This document shows positions 10,964-22,963 of a stretch of 64,000 nt of DNA, in pieces. The stretch covers positions 129,966,226 to 130,030,225 of the forward strand of contig NC_088780.1 in assembly GCF_958450345.1 (NCBI RefSeq). Direction: 5' to 3'. Each line of letters begins with the position of its first letter. Within the stretch, counting starts at the first letter, position 1. The notes beneath the pieces were generated by a model. It was not told the origin of the DNA. It worked only from the letters and a program-made list of their open reading frames with translations, and did not search any database. The position numbers and the translations under genes were made by a program. Source of the stretch: Calliphora vicina (Eukaryota; Arthropoda; Insecta; Diptera; Calliphoridae).

Positions 10964-11997
10964 TATGTAAGTTAAAAATCTTGGTATACATACACGAAAA
11001 CCAGTTCTTCATTTTATTTTTAAGATTTTAAAACTTACTTATAACTAAGTATATACATATACATATGTATAGATAACAAAATCTTGTTGCTTTTCATATA
11101 ACTGTCATAAGTTTATACGAGTTGTCAAAAGTATTCAACAAAATAAGATGGCGCAATGTCGACATAACATACACATGTATGTATATGAAAATGTCGTAAA
11201 AATAAAGAAAATTGTGATTGTAATGTAGAAAATTTATAATATTTATACGAATCAATATATGTACGTATGTATCTTTAAAAATACAGTTGGTGACATAATT
11301 ATAGTTGTAACTAGATTTTTTGACATGTAGACTTTTGTGGAGATTACGATGTTGATTTCACATTTTAAACGCACTAGTCCGCACTAACATGTGAAAAGAT
11401 AAAACGGCCAATTTTAGAGTTTCAAAAAAACCGAAAAATTTAAAAACTAAAATGCTATAAAATATAGAAACGATTCCTACCCTAGAGGAACCAATCATGT
11501 TACCAGTTCTGTATCGGTGCCGTTTTCCCTAGGGTATCTACCCATAATTTCTTGATATCAAAGAATACAATTTTTTGTTTTAAGCATCAAAAAGTTATTT
11601 TATTTTTTTAAAATTTAATTTGAATATAAATTAAAATTTAAAATATTTAATATTACATTGTTTTAAGTTAGACCTATATTTCTTTCGTATTCTGTACATT
11701 TACATACAAATATTTATTTTTAAATGCATCTCATGTTAAACAAAAAATAAGAAATACAAAAGTTAAAAGTAAAACAATTTTGTATATAAATGTCACAATG
11801 AAATGTTACATCTTTAATGCAGTTGAAAAATGTTATTATACATATAAAAATATCAAGTTGTTATGAAAAATACTTATACTAGTACTTACTTACAACTCTA
11901 GTTTTTAATATGACAAAATTGTCGGCGAGCATTCTATGATATTTGCACTCGTAAAGAATTAAAATAAAACTATTAAAAATTTGAAAAAAAAAAATAT
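10964..11997. other. AT-rich spacer
   Basis: No gene, bounded repeat or long open frame found. Confidence 0.4.
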
Positions 11998-12263
11998 ATG
12001 GCGGATTTCATGTCAAGTGAAAAAACTTTTAAAGCCAATGATTTTTTGCAAACAAAAAAAGTAAAAAAAAATTTTATATTTTTTTTTGGTTTTTCGAAGA
12101 ATTGAATTAACAACAATAGGTACTAAGTTACATGGAAGAGAAAAAAACACATATTTGGCCAAAATGATAACTCGGAGAGTTCTTGACCGATCTTGTACAA
12201 AAATTGTGCATAAATTAATATATAATAATGTCAAGTTCGTTCACTTGACATGAAATCCACCAT
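11998..12263. mobile_element. 266-bp MITE with 24-bp inverted ends
   Basis: Left ATGGCGGATTTCATGTCAAG followed by TGAA; right TTCACTTGACATGAAATCCA followed by CCAT. One mismatch in 24. The interior is AT-rich without coding sense; the open frame 12013-12234 on the minus strand lies inside it and is not considered a gene. Confidence 0.7.
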
Positions 12264-12653
12264 ATTTATACGGGCAAAGTCTCATCATTTTAAGCGCCAT
12301 CTTGTTAAAGTCATTTACATGTATTGCTTTTATATGTGAGAGAGAGAAAGTGTAAGGATAAACGTATATGTATATGTATCGATAACAACAATTCAATCAA
12401 AATGACAATACAATTCATTCAGAAAGACATACCAATATATAAAATACACTAAGAAAATAATAGTAATAGCTTAATGTTTTTTTATTTTTTAATTGAAAAA
12501 TTCTTGTGCATATACGATTCGATAAAGAAATTGTAAATGTGTATGAAAAATATTAAAAAATATAAATTTCTTTTAGTGTAAATTTACACAAACCAATAAT
12601 ATGAACATCTATTTGCAATTGTTGTATTCGTATATGTATTTCTGTTGTTATTT
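12264..12653. other. AT-rich spacer
   Basis: No supported feature. Confidence 0.4.
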
Positions 12654-13494
12654 CCCAGCAGTTGAGCAAGTGTCCAATCTATCCTTTATAAACAGTAATT
12701 GTCACTAATGTCTCATGACTTGGCTGACTCCAACTTATATATTATATGCATTTTGTAGTGTAGATAGAAGTCAATTTGTTACTTTTTACATCCCATGTAA
12801 TCTAGCGTGAAGACAATTGCCACTTAAGTGTCTGTAAGTAATCCAGAGTGTAATCACTTTAAACGTTTATTTTGTACAGTATTTTGTTGGAAGAAATTCG
12901 TACAAAGTGATTTTATACTTTTATACTTATATTCTCATACAATTTATTTTCTTTTTGCTTAAGTATACTGACATATAACCTTGTGTGAAGACAATTGTAA
13001 CTTGGGTGTCTAAATTGTAGTCACTTTAAACTATAATTTTGTACTTTACTTTAGAAAGTTGTTAATTTACCCACCAGAAGTAACTGCCCAATTCACAATT
13101 GGTGTCGTAGCGTTGTATCGTTGTATGTAGTAATTTTTTTTATTAATGTTTTGTTTTTGTTTAAAAAAATTAGTTGGAAAAATATTTATGACATACAATG
13201 CTACTACACTACGACATCAATTGTGAATTGGGCAAATATATTGGAGAGTTGTACGAGGAAGTTTTGTTTACAAGCAATCGGTTATTGGACTGCCTATGAG
13301 ATCAAGTAACCAGTTAGGTAACTGACTCTATGTAACCGATATGTAAATCCAATGCGTTGACTACTTTGGACCAGCTATCAGATATTATCATTGTAATCAA
13401 AAAGGCACAATAAAGTAACTAATCACGTAGCTAGTTATAACCCAAAATGGTAGGTAAAATCACTAGTTCCGGACAGTCTCCTAGATCTGCTGGG
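12654..13494. mobile_element. CCCAGCAG element, copy 1
   Basis: Left CCCAGCAGTTGAGCAAGTG, right AGATCTGCTGGG. Sequence is shared with 18451-19076 and 26413-26985, for example 'ctttataaacagtaattgtc', 'tacccaccagaa' and 'acaagcaatcggttattgga'. It is interrupted by a 150-bp MITE at 13085-13234. No coding capacity. Confidence 0.7.
13085..13234. mobile_element. 150-bp MITE nested in the CCCAGCAG element
   Basis: Left TGCCCAATTCACAATTGGTG, right CATCAATTGTGAATTGGGCA. The sister copy at 18451-19076 lacks it, showing a clean insertion. It shares the CCAATTCACAA terminus with the larger elements at 8809 and 44005. Confidence 0.75.
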
Positions 13495-14556
13495 TTGTAT
13501 TCGTATATTTGTAAGGGTATGTGCTGATGACGGTGGTGTATTGTGAAATGTTATGTTGTGAATCAATCCCTTTTTTTATGTGAGACAATAAATTTTCGTC
13601 TTTATTCACTCAATAAACTATTGCAGCAGCAATAACAACTACTGCATCAGCAGCAAAAAAAGTGAATGTCATTGTTCACTTAACAGAAGAAAATGTATGA
13701 ACATTACGGTTGCGCTTACTTATCACTTTTTGGATTTCGATGCTACAAGCTGGCAAGCTTTAGGCTACGAAATGTATATTTATTCGGCAATTTCAAAAAG
13801 GTCCCCATACTAACACTTAGGTAATGTTAGAATTTACGATTTGAATTTTCATTTAACGGTTATTAGAATCGAAAATAATAGTTTTAATTTTTTGGAATTT
13901 AATTTTTAGTATCAAAATATAAAATGAATCTACAAAAACTATTTTCAATTCGAATTTTTTTAACATTTAGTTTTTTTTAAATTTGCGAAACATGGAATTA
14001 TATATTCCACCTCAAAACTTCAGCATTCGATTTTTAGATGACAAAGGGAGCAACGGAAATCCAAAAAGTGCAAGGCCATCCTAATAAACATGTAAGAATT
14101 TGGATAGGAAAAAGTGTAATTTCGCATTATATATTATTTTGTAAGTTCAAACTTGTAAACAGTTTTTTGTTTGCCTATGTTAATGCCAGCGTAGAAAGCT
14201 GTGCTCAATTGAACCTGGTTCAAATGTTTAATTTTTTGTTTCCAGTCAGCTTGGGTTTTCGAATATCCCTATTTTTGGTGTTTTTCTTCTAAATCTTCGT
14301 TAATTCAGCTTAGAATGTGAAAGTTTTTTGCATGAAACTGGTCTACGTAAACATATGTTTATTTTGAGTGTAATAATTCATTTTACGAAAATCTCAAAAA
14401 ATTGTACTGGAAAAATTAGATAATTTAGTTTCCATGCCATAGACATGGCAATAATATGCCTAATTTTCAAAATCCGGGTATGATAAAAGATCCGGGAATT
14501 ATAAATCCTAATTACAATCGTTCAAAACATGATAAGTTTTCTTCATATTACATATA
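13495..14556. other. AT-rich spacer
   Basis: No supported gene. The open frame 14038-14292 (84 codons) resembles no known protein and lacks context, so it is not called. Confidence 0.35.
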
Positions 14557-15348
14557 CAAGTAAGCCTCCATTTACGCGGTACTTTATTTACGCGAATTCA
14601 ATATAACGGGAACTCAAATTAGCAACCATTTTTTCAAATACGCGACTTTTTTACACGTTTTTTGTATAATGCGGCAACAAACAACAGGAAATGAAAAAAA
14701 CACAAGCGAATAACAGATTTCTTTTTTGAAAACTTCGTTAATATTTACCTCCTGTCTATACCTGATAAAATTTTATTATAATAAACGTCAAAATGGTTGT
14801 CAAGATAAAAAATTATCAGATATAGTCTGCATTTATTAGTATTATTGCTTCGTTATGACAAAATTGTTAGTGCTTTTGCTCAGACAACTTTGTCTTGACA
14901 ACAAATGTCATTAATTGTTATGATAAATATTTGTCAAGTATAGACACGGGGTTATGAATTTTATGTTATGTTTTGATCTCTTATATGTATTAGAATATTT
15001 TGTTTTTTTAATTGAAATTTTTTCCTTAATTTTCGATAAGAAATTATTTTTTTAGTTGAGTGTTTTTACTTTACTTTTCTTTTAAGTAAGTTTTTAGAAG
15101 TACAAATAAAATAAGTTTACTTAAAGTATATATCGTCGTTACGTCCGCTTTCATTTAAGGTGACGATATGTATGTATGTACATTTGTGTTTTCTATTTAA
15201 CGCGATTTTTAGGTCCAAATTTCTTTTTTGTTATGTGACTGATGTATTTTTTTACGCGAAATAAAAAAATTTGAACCTCGTTTTACGAGGATTTGATGTA
15301 CACGCTATTTTTTGGGCCCAACAAACCGCGTAAATGGAGGCCTACCTG
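14557..15348. mobile_element. pogo/Tigger-like non-autonomous transposon, copy 2
   Basis: Left CAAGTAAGCCTCCATTTACG, right CGTAAATGGAGGCCTACCTG, with TA on both sides (14555-14556 and 15349-15350). It is inverted relative to copy 3. After removing the 204-bp MITE at 14748-14951 it is about 588 bp. No coding capacity. Confidence 0.75.
14748..14951. mobile_element. 204-bp MITE with TTA duplication, nested in the pogo-like element
   Basis: Left CCTCCTGTCTATACCTGA, right TCAAGTATAGACACGGGG. TTA lies on both sides (14745-14747 and 14952-14954). Copy 1 (1-601) shows the empty site (GTTAATTTTTATGAATTT), which proves a precise insertion. A 3-bp TTA target is typical of PIF/Harbinger elements (family knowledge); the assignment is tentative. 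Confidence 0.8.
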
Positions 15349-15709
15349 TACATAGGTATGTAGATAAAAATCTCAAAAAGAAAGGTTTTGCCAATTTAAA
15401 ATTTGCATTTGTGTTAAATCTTTGTTTTATGCAGGAGGCAGTATTCAGTTTCAATTATGGAATATAATATGAGATATTTAAGGATATTATTTGAGAATAT
15501 AAAAGTATATTTTTTGGTTTGGCAAATTGTAAGTCCATAATATTTTATCGTCCACAGGAATTTTTATCAAACAAAATGAAAGATTTCATTCGACATATAT
15601 ATTTAAGATATTCATACATCCCTGCAGTATCGAATATAAATAGAAACGTAAGAAAGTATAGTCGGTCAACCTAACCGAGTATATCACCCTACCTATGAAA
15701 GAAATTCTA
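15349..15709. other. AT-rich spacer
   Basis: No supported feature. Confidence 0.4.
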
Positions 15710-16990
15710 AAGTTAATTTTTGTTAAAGTCGACTGTATTTTAAAATAGTACTTTTGATTTTATTTGAAAAAAGCTTCAACACTTTTTCCAACAAATACAT
15801 TCAAATAATTGAAAATATTTTTCAGTGAATGTAAATAAAAAAAAAATAAATTTCAAAAAATAAAAAAACAAAATGTACATAAAAGTTCAAAACAAGAAGC
15901 TTTTTTTTTGAAATAATAAAACAACATTTTAAATTATATTTGAAAATTGTTTTATGGTATGAAACAAAGTATAACAAGTAGTCCAACTCTTTGACAACAG
16001 TACCTAACTCTATACATGTGTTAGTAAAAAAGCACCTAACTCTAAACATGTGTGAGTAACAGAGGCTATAGAGTTTTATAAATATGTTCTAAATTTGAGT
16101 TTGTATGAATTTTCAATACCAAAAATTGTAACTCTGTCCTATAGTTTAAATTTTACAATAACAAAAAATTTCATGTCAGAATTTCCAAAAATATTTTTAT
16201 CTTGATTTGTGCAAAATAGTATCTTTTTAACAATGAAAGTATTCTAAAAGTGTTTAAAAAAATATAAAATTATATATGTTAAAGTAATAATGTACATATA
16301 AAAAAAACGTAAAATTTCAAGACATTTCATTTGTTTACATTTCTGTGAGCTCACACCGTACCCGTATATGTGAGAGAGTAATTTGAAAAAATTGAGAGTT
16401 GGACTACTTACTGGCCTACCTAAACAAAAGCGTAAGACGGAACGTTTTTTTGCGCTTAGCTTTAACGCTGAAATGCCATACCTAAACAACAGCGGCAACG
16501 CTACGTCAAACAATAAAAGCAGGGTTATCAAAAAAATAAATATAACAACCCTGATTATTTAGACAATAGCCATATTTCTGATAATATAAAATATATAAAT
16601 ATAAAAGAAAATAATATATGTATACTATTTTAAATATTTACACTTACCTCCATTTTCTAATAACAAATATATATTTTTTGCTTATTTTTTTTCCTTTTGT
16701 ATGTATGTGTTTACATTTATTGTGTTTTGCAACTAACTTCACTATTAAACGCGCTGTCAAAATTGGATTTTCCAATTGCAAAGCGTTGCCGCCGCGTTAT
16801 TTCGGTATGCTACATACAAATTGTATGGGCATGAGAATTTTTGACAACTAAAAAACGCTTGCCCGTATTTAGGTACGCCAGTTAGTATACTTTGGTATGA
16901 AATTTAAAATAATAGTAAACTTTATGTACTTAAAATCGATTTTAAGGCTTTTGTAGTTAGGCTGTATGAGTTTAAAACGTTTTTATTTTT
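15710..16990. repeat. Dispersed repeat, inverted relative to 32466-32890, interrupted
   Basis: The left part (TTTGAAAAAAGCTTCAACAC, 'caaatacattcaaataattg') and the right part ('atcgattttaaggcttttgt', then AGTTAGGCTG) match 32625-32890 on the opposite strand. Extra sequence between them includes a TTA-flanked MITE (16411-16881). The open frames 15822-16049 and 16244-16531 (minus) overlap these repeats and are not supported as genes. Confidence 0.5.
16411..16881. mobile_element. 471-bp MITE with TTA duplication
   Basis: Left CTGGCCTACCTAAACAAAAG, right CGTATTTAGGTACGCCAG; TTA on both sides (16408-16410 and 16882-16884). Sub-terminal AACG/GCGC-rich stretches are partly inverted too. No coding capacity. 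Confidence 0.65.
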
Positions 16991-17127
16991 TTTTATTTTG
17001 CAGTTCATCACGTTGTCAAATGAATATAAAAGTTATATCGATTTTAATAAGCAGTCTATGTCATTATTTCAGAAATAATGCAAATTGTTTCAGCGATTTG
17101 ACGTAATCACTAAATAAAATATACATA

Positions 17128-17860
17128 CAGGTAGGCCTCCATTTACGCGGTTTGTTGGGCCCAAAAAAATAGCGTGTAAATCAAATTCGCGTAAAACGTG
17201 GTTCTAATTTAGAACGAAATGTTTTTGTGGGGCCAATAATTTTTTATTTCGCGTATAACAATACATCAGTCACATAACAAAAAAGAAATTGGGACATAAC
17301 AATCGCGTTAAATAGAAAACCTACTTACATATAGTCACTTTAAATGAAAGCGGACGTAACTAAACAAAAATTTAAAATCGGGTTTTTGATTGATTGAACA
17401 ATTGCCAAGAATACTCTATTATTATTGATTTTATAACGTATACTGTAAAAACAATAAAAATGTAGTTACATCCGTTTGTATTTAAGTCGACGATATATAC
17501 TTTAAGTAAACTTATTTTATTTGCACTTTCAAAAACTTACTTAAAACAAAAGTGAAGTAAAAAACTCAACAAAAAAAAAATATTTCTTATCGAAAATTAA
17601 GGAAAAAATGTCAATTCAAAAAACAAAATATTCTAATACATAAAAGATTCTAATATTCTAATAACAAAAAATTCATAAAAATTAACGAAGTTTCAAAAAA
17701 GAAATCTGTATTCGCTTGTGTTTTTTTCTTGTTGTTTGTTGCCGCGTTATATAAAAACAGTGTAAAAAAAGTCGCGTATTTGAAAAAATGGTTGCTAATT
17801 TGAGTTCGCGTTATATCGAATTCGTGTAAATGAAGTACCGCGTAAATGGAGGGTTACCTG
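17128..17860. mobile_element. pogo/Tigger-like non-autonomous transposon, copy 3 (full length, 733 bp)
   Basis: Left CAGGTAGGCCTCCATTTACG, right CGTAAATGGAGGGTTACCTG, with TA at 17126-17127 and 17861-17862. It is the most complete of the three copies. The interior is AT-rich and non-coding, so it must have been mobilised in trans. Confidence 0.8.
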
Positions 17861-18029
17861 TATTTTAATTTTTGATTTATTTCAAAACTCCTTTTACTTA
17901 CGATAATTCAAAACAAATACTTAGTTTTATTTTATTTGGTGCTGTTTGATCCTACAAATCACTTGTAAGAACAAACAATGTCAAACAAATTTGTGCTAAA
18001 ACAAGTGGTTACGCTTTTTTGAGTAAATA

Positions 18030-18405
18030 TATATTGGGCCTTATATGGGCTATGAATAATTAAGAACCGATCCTCATTAAATTAAATTATATGATATATG
18101 TTGAACTTTTTTTGGATACCAATATTTTGAAGAGATTTACACTGGTTAAAATGATTTTCAGAAGTTGGCGTTTTTTCATTCAAAAATTTATTAATTAATA
18201 AATTTGTATGTGTACAGACATCATACATTTATGACCAATAGAGTCCTATTTCTGGGGACATTTGTATGGGGCTTAGTTAAAAACTAGACGGATTTCAACC
18301 AAATTCAGTATACTTCGGTCTTGTAAAAATAACGCATATACCAAATCTTATCGAAATATTTTCAAAATTGCGACCTGTGCTTTGCGTAAAATTTTACATA
18401 GACAT
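18030..18405. repeat. Degraded DINE-1-like repeat (family A)
   Basis: Recognisable pieces: 'gggccttatatgggctatga', 'aagaaccgatc', 'gacatttgtatggggctta', 'tatcgaaatattttcaaaat' and 'gcgacctgtgctttgcg'. These occur in the same order as at 58620-59035, but strongly diverged. Confidence 0.5.
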
Positions 18406-18450
18406 CAGAATATTAGTTTCAAAGCTTATTTTTAATTTGTTAAGATTTTA

Positions 18451-19076
18451 ACCAGTATGTTAAGTAAGTAGTCAATGCATCCCTTATAAACAGCAATTGC
18501 CACTAATGTCTAAACACTTGGTAATCTAGCGTTAAGTAGATTGCCACCTAAGTGTCTCTAAGTAATCTATAGTGTCGTCAATTTAGATATTTGTTGTACT
18601 GCACATTTTTTTTTGTATAAGAACAGGTTTTATACAAATTATTATAATATAATTCTCATACAATTTATTTTCCTTTTTCAGAAATATTCTGACATCCCAT
18701 GTAAACTAGTGTCTCTAAGTAAGCTATAGTGTAGTCATATTAAACGTTTATTTTGTATTGCACTTTAGAAAATAGTTATTTTACCCACCAGAAATAATCT
18801 ATTGTAGAGTTATAGGAGAAAGTTATGTTAACAAGCAATCGGTTATTAGACTATCTTGAAAATGTCTGAATATTTGAGATCAATTAGCACCCGTAAATGT
18901 AGCTGAACAAGCTATTTTATGTAAGCAGTATGTGAATTCATTGCGTTGACTACTATTAAACAGTCTATTTGTAACCTATGTAGAGTCAATTGAGCGCCTG
19001 TTTAGAACACTTTAATATAACTGCTTACGTAGCTATTTATTTAACTCGTGTAGTTCGGGACTGGAGAACTGCTGGG
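18451..19076. mobile_element. CCCAGCAG element, copy 2
   Basis: Diverged left end ACCAGTATGTTAAGTAAGTA, right end GGAGAACTGCTGGG. Internal homology to 12654-13494 and 26413-26985. It lacks the 150-bp nested MITE of copy 1. Confidence 0.65.
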
Positions 19077-20149
19077 TATTGACAAGATGGAGCTTAGTCC
19101 CAGTTCCATTTGCTACGAATGCATTGCCTTGAACATAATACTAGAAAATTACGGTAATTGTCAGCACAGGTGTTTTCTGTGCTTAATTTGTTAGCTTTTT
19201 CTATTCTGCTAACTAGAAATGTTAGTTACTGTTGCTAAAAACCTTTTTCCCAAATACAATACCTTAAGTATAAACATGTTCAGTTAGTATAAATAAATTG
19301 TGGTGAATCCTTTTAACCAGAAGCAACCATTCAATCATATGTTTGTCTTCTACATAAAAATTCTACAATATCACTATCAAACAATAAAATGACAGCAAAA
19401 ACATCATCAAATTCAACAACATCATAATCGTATTTAGAAATGTTTATCAAGTACAAAAGTGTGAGTGTTCTTTTATGTGTTTAAAAAAAGGAAGACCAAA
19501 TTGTAAGAACAAAAAATTAAATATCTTTCAAAACTAAATAAATATAAACAGTTTTACTATAAAATCTGGAGAAAGAACTTTGACTTTTATTAAAATTTTA
19601 AATGTTCTTGCTATGCTGCAAAGCTTGTGCAATTCTGATAATAAATTTTACTGCATTTTCAAAATTATTAAAAAAAGCCAGGTCTAAATAAACAAATAAG
19701 TACCATTCATCAATACCATTCTTATTTGTGACCAAAAATGGAACAAATTATAATATTAAAAGTTTGTTAAACGAATTCCAATAATTTAATAATTTTATTA
19801 AGGTTATATAAGATAATAAAGACAATAAGAATTAGACCAATAGCTCTCATTATTTTATCTTACATACGATGTGAACTTTTAAGGATTTCGGAAAAAATAA
19901 ATTCAGAATATTACTATTTAATATATAGGAAATATATGTTGAAGACTAAAATCGGAAAAACTTTAACCATTTCGTCGATGGATTCAAAAGTAATATTTTT
20001 GAATATATGTATACTTAAAATTTTTCATAAAAAATTAATGTTATTTCATGAGAAGTGGACAATTAAGTTTAGTCATATTGAACTCTTCAAGAATTAAAGT
20101 TTAAAGTATTCTGAGCCAAAATAAGCCCATTATATTTTTTCTTCAGGAG
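19077..20149. other. AT-rich spacer
   Basis: No gene or bounded repeat found. Confidence 0.4.
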
Positions 20150-20440
20150 TAAGTGGTGTTGGGGTAATCTCGTGTACGAATATGATACTAGGATATATAC
20201 AGATGGTTCTAAAATGAGCTGTTGCGTTTTTTGTGACGAACTTGGGTTAGACATCTCATACCTTCTTCCGAATGAATGTAGTGTTTTTCAGACTAAGTTA
20301 ATGTGGCCCTCTTAATGGGGCACTGGATGCAAAGCAAGCATGCAATTCGCCTGGGACTCCCTTTTAACGACCATTGTCGTAGCTGTAAGGATAGGGAAAA
20401 ATAGAAAACGATTTTCCATCATCTCTACGAATCTAGTTTT
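20150..20440 (+). pseudogene. Non-LTR retrotransposon ORF2 tail (RNase H-like and zinc-knuckle region), fragment
   Basis: From 20196 one frame reads YTDGSKMSCCVFCDELGLDI followed by SYLLPNECSVFQTKL. This resembles the RNase H domain of Jockey/R1/LOA-like elements, with the first catalytic Asp in TDGSK. After a short gap another frame reads MGHWMQSKHAIRLGLPFND then HCRSCKDREK, the usual downstream cysteine segment, ending at TAG. Frame breaks and the absence of reverse transcriptase show a dead 3' fragment. Related sequence is at 25013. Confidence 0.65.
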
Positions 20441-21959
20441 TAGTAGTCAGAAATAGTTAATATTAAATAACTACAAATATACAAAAGCGTTAAGTCCATT
20501 TTATTTTGTAAAAATTTCAAAATTATTATCTCAGTCAAATGGAATTGAGTATAAATAATACTTCTTTTAATTATTGGTTTATTCATTAAATTTCAACCAA
20601 AAAATGTAAATAAATTTTTTAATTAAATATTTGATAATTTTGAAATTTATTATCACATCGACTTTCTGATATGAAACAGAAAATGTTACAAGTCCCAAAA
20701 AGGACTTATAAGATGTAAACGAACTTCTTCTTAGCTGTGATTATTTGTCACTATAAATCATATTAAATAACACGTTGCTACGATGGAAAAAAAAACTTGC
20801 AAATCGACCTGGTCTGGCTGAGTACATTAAAAATTATGTCAAAAAATTCAGAAGTTATTCTGAAAAAACCGTTTTCGGTGATGTTCGTCAACTTATCGAT
20901 CTGTAACTCAGTCAGTTTTTGTCCGACTTTAAATTTGTTAACGGGTTTGGAAACGCTTTAAAGTGACGTGCATTTTTTGATACATTTGTAAGCGATAAGT
21001 ATTGTTTTTGTTAAGAATATCTAAAAGAAAAACAAAATTTATCAACTTTTTTGATTTTAGTCGCTTTTCATTGCTTATTTTGATATGGAAGCTTATAAAA
21101 ATTTATACCAATGTATTAACTAAATTTAGTTCTTAACAAACAAACGTTTTAATTATTCAAATCGGATGAAAATTGTAAAAGTTATTAAACTTTTCATTAA
21201 CACCTTTTTTAGTATTTTCTCCCCCAGCCCAAAACTATACAAACAACATTTTTGTAAAATTTTTTAATTTACAAGGTAAATTTTGTGGAACTTTTTTTCG
21301 AAAAACTTTAATAACTTTTGCAAGTATAAACCGATTTTAATAAGTAATGTTTCATATTTGTCTATATAAAATTGTCTTTATAAAACTTTTCACTTTTTTT
21401 AGGTATTCATAGAAAAATATTAAAATAACTATTGTTGAATTTGAAAAATAACGAAAAAAATAAAAAAAAAAGCGAAACTATTTATAAAAACTTAAATAAT
21501 TTCTAGGAATATACATTTTATACATACATTTTATGAAAGCTTAATTCTTTACCTAACTTTGCTTGTTTAAAATTTTAAAATCGGTCTAAAAATGTGTGAG
21601 TTAGAGGTACTAAAGTACTACGACCTACCCTAAAACAGTTTTTTCAAAATATCTCAAAATTTTGAGGGTGTTTCAAAATCTTTGAAAACGGTTTTAGTAT
21701 GTCCTCACCTAGGCCTACAACCTCTATTAGGTCGCTTTTCAAGTTCTTACAAAAAGTGTCATTTTGTAGCAGAATTCAAAAATATTTCAAATCATGGATT
21801 TTAGAACGTTTTTTGTCCCTCCTGTAATATTTCTGAAAAGCTAACGAAATGATTAATAATTTAAAATTTTAAGAACAAAACACACTAATGAAGTTAAATT
21901 TATTGAAATAATGTATGCATCATCACTAAGTTTTTAATGAGATTTAGCCTAAGCTTATA
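20441..21959. other. AT-rich spacer, possibly Helitron interior
   Basis: No gene found. It may in part be the body of the Helitron-like element that ends at 22181, but no 5' end could be placed. Confidence 0.3.
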
Positions 21960-22181
21960 GAATTATGCGGGATTTAATTTAAAATTTTAATGTATGTAAT
22001 GTCATCACGTGAGAACGTCTGGAGCAATTTGGCTGATTTTTTTTATTCGATTCGAAATTTTCAGGAAATGGTTTGTAAAGAAAAAAAATTCAAAAATTCT
22101 GGGTAAAACTCGAAAATTCTTTTTTTTTTGAAGAACTAACATTAGTAAATGCTACCGCGCGAAGCCGGGGAGATCAACTAG
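21960..22181 (+). mobile_element. Helitron-like 3' terminus
   Basis: A stretch with 'tcatcacgtgagaacgtctg' and 'gcaatttggctgatttttt' is followed by GCTACCGCGCGAAGCCGGGG and, 8 bases later, CTAG at 22178-22181 followed by T. A GC-rich, partly palindromic block shortly before CTAG/CTRR is the classical Helitron 3' end. The stem is imperfect, so the element is old. The 5' end is not located. Confidence 0.5.
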
Positions 22182-22204
22182 TAACAATATAAATAAATTA
22201 AAAT

Positions 22205-22482
22205 ATGGCTGACAATGAAAACGAAACTACACTAACTACAGAAGATAAAGAAAAGGATAACAAAAAAAAAAATTTGGACGGTAGATACTTACAAGGCCGT
22301 AAGCTGGATACAAAAGTTTATCCATAAATATTTAAAATTAGATCCTTCGGAACAAATCTTTTTATATGTCAATCTAACATTTGCGCCTGCTGCCGATCAA
22401 ATTATCAAAAAATCTATATGATTGTCATGGAACTAATGGTAAATTGATACTGTATTATTGCAAAAATCAAGCCTGGGGATAA
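22205..22482 (+). pseudogene. Atg12: Atg12 pseudogene (autophagy ubiquitin-like conjugation protein)
   Basis: The functional gene product is the ubiquitin-like protein that is covalently joined to Atg5 to drive Atg8 lipidation in autophagosome formation. Seen here in three frames: an N-terminal MADNENETTLTTEDKEKDNK (ATG at 22205); from 22275 WTVDTYKAVSWIQKFIHKYL then KLDPSEQIFLYVNLTFAPAA; then HGTNGKLILYYCKNQAWG and TAA at 22480-22482. The last residues match the conserved Atg12 C-terminus, including the conjugating Gly. Breaks: the first beta-strand segment normally found before WTVD is lost at an 11-A run, with a frame change, and one extra A in a run of six after ADQIIK shifts the frame and brings in TGA. 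No introns were seen, and no clear poly-A tail. It is a relic, probably a retrocopy or captured copy. Confidence 0.82.
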
Positions 22483-22963
22483 ATCGATATAATGTTGTCT
22501 GTCCAGCTCTAACAATATTTAACCAAAAAAGTCAAGTATATTATTTTTTAACATATGGGCAATTCCATATCATCGTACGTGATATTTGTACGCCTATAGA
22601 ATGGAATAGATTTTGCAAAAATAAGAGCATCTGAAAAATAATTTGGTCTTTATGTTCCATTCAGAGGGTACTATATTTTAAAATAATGAACATTTCTTTC
22701 GAAATATTGTTGTCCAAAATATTGAGCGAAATAAGGGTGGAACTCATTTTGAGGTACATGTAGAAATATGCGAAAATATTCGAATCGTGAGAGGCGTTAT
22801 GTTTTCTTTTAATTTCTTACACTTTTCCTTTACAATCCGTCATATTTAAATAAAAACAATCTTGGGATGATTTTATAAGAAATGCAATTTAATATCGTAC
22901 GTGACATACCGTACATGACAGATTTTTCTCTTATAATAAAACAATATATATTCTGTAAATATA

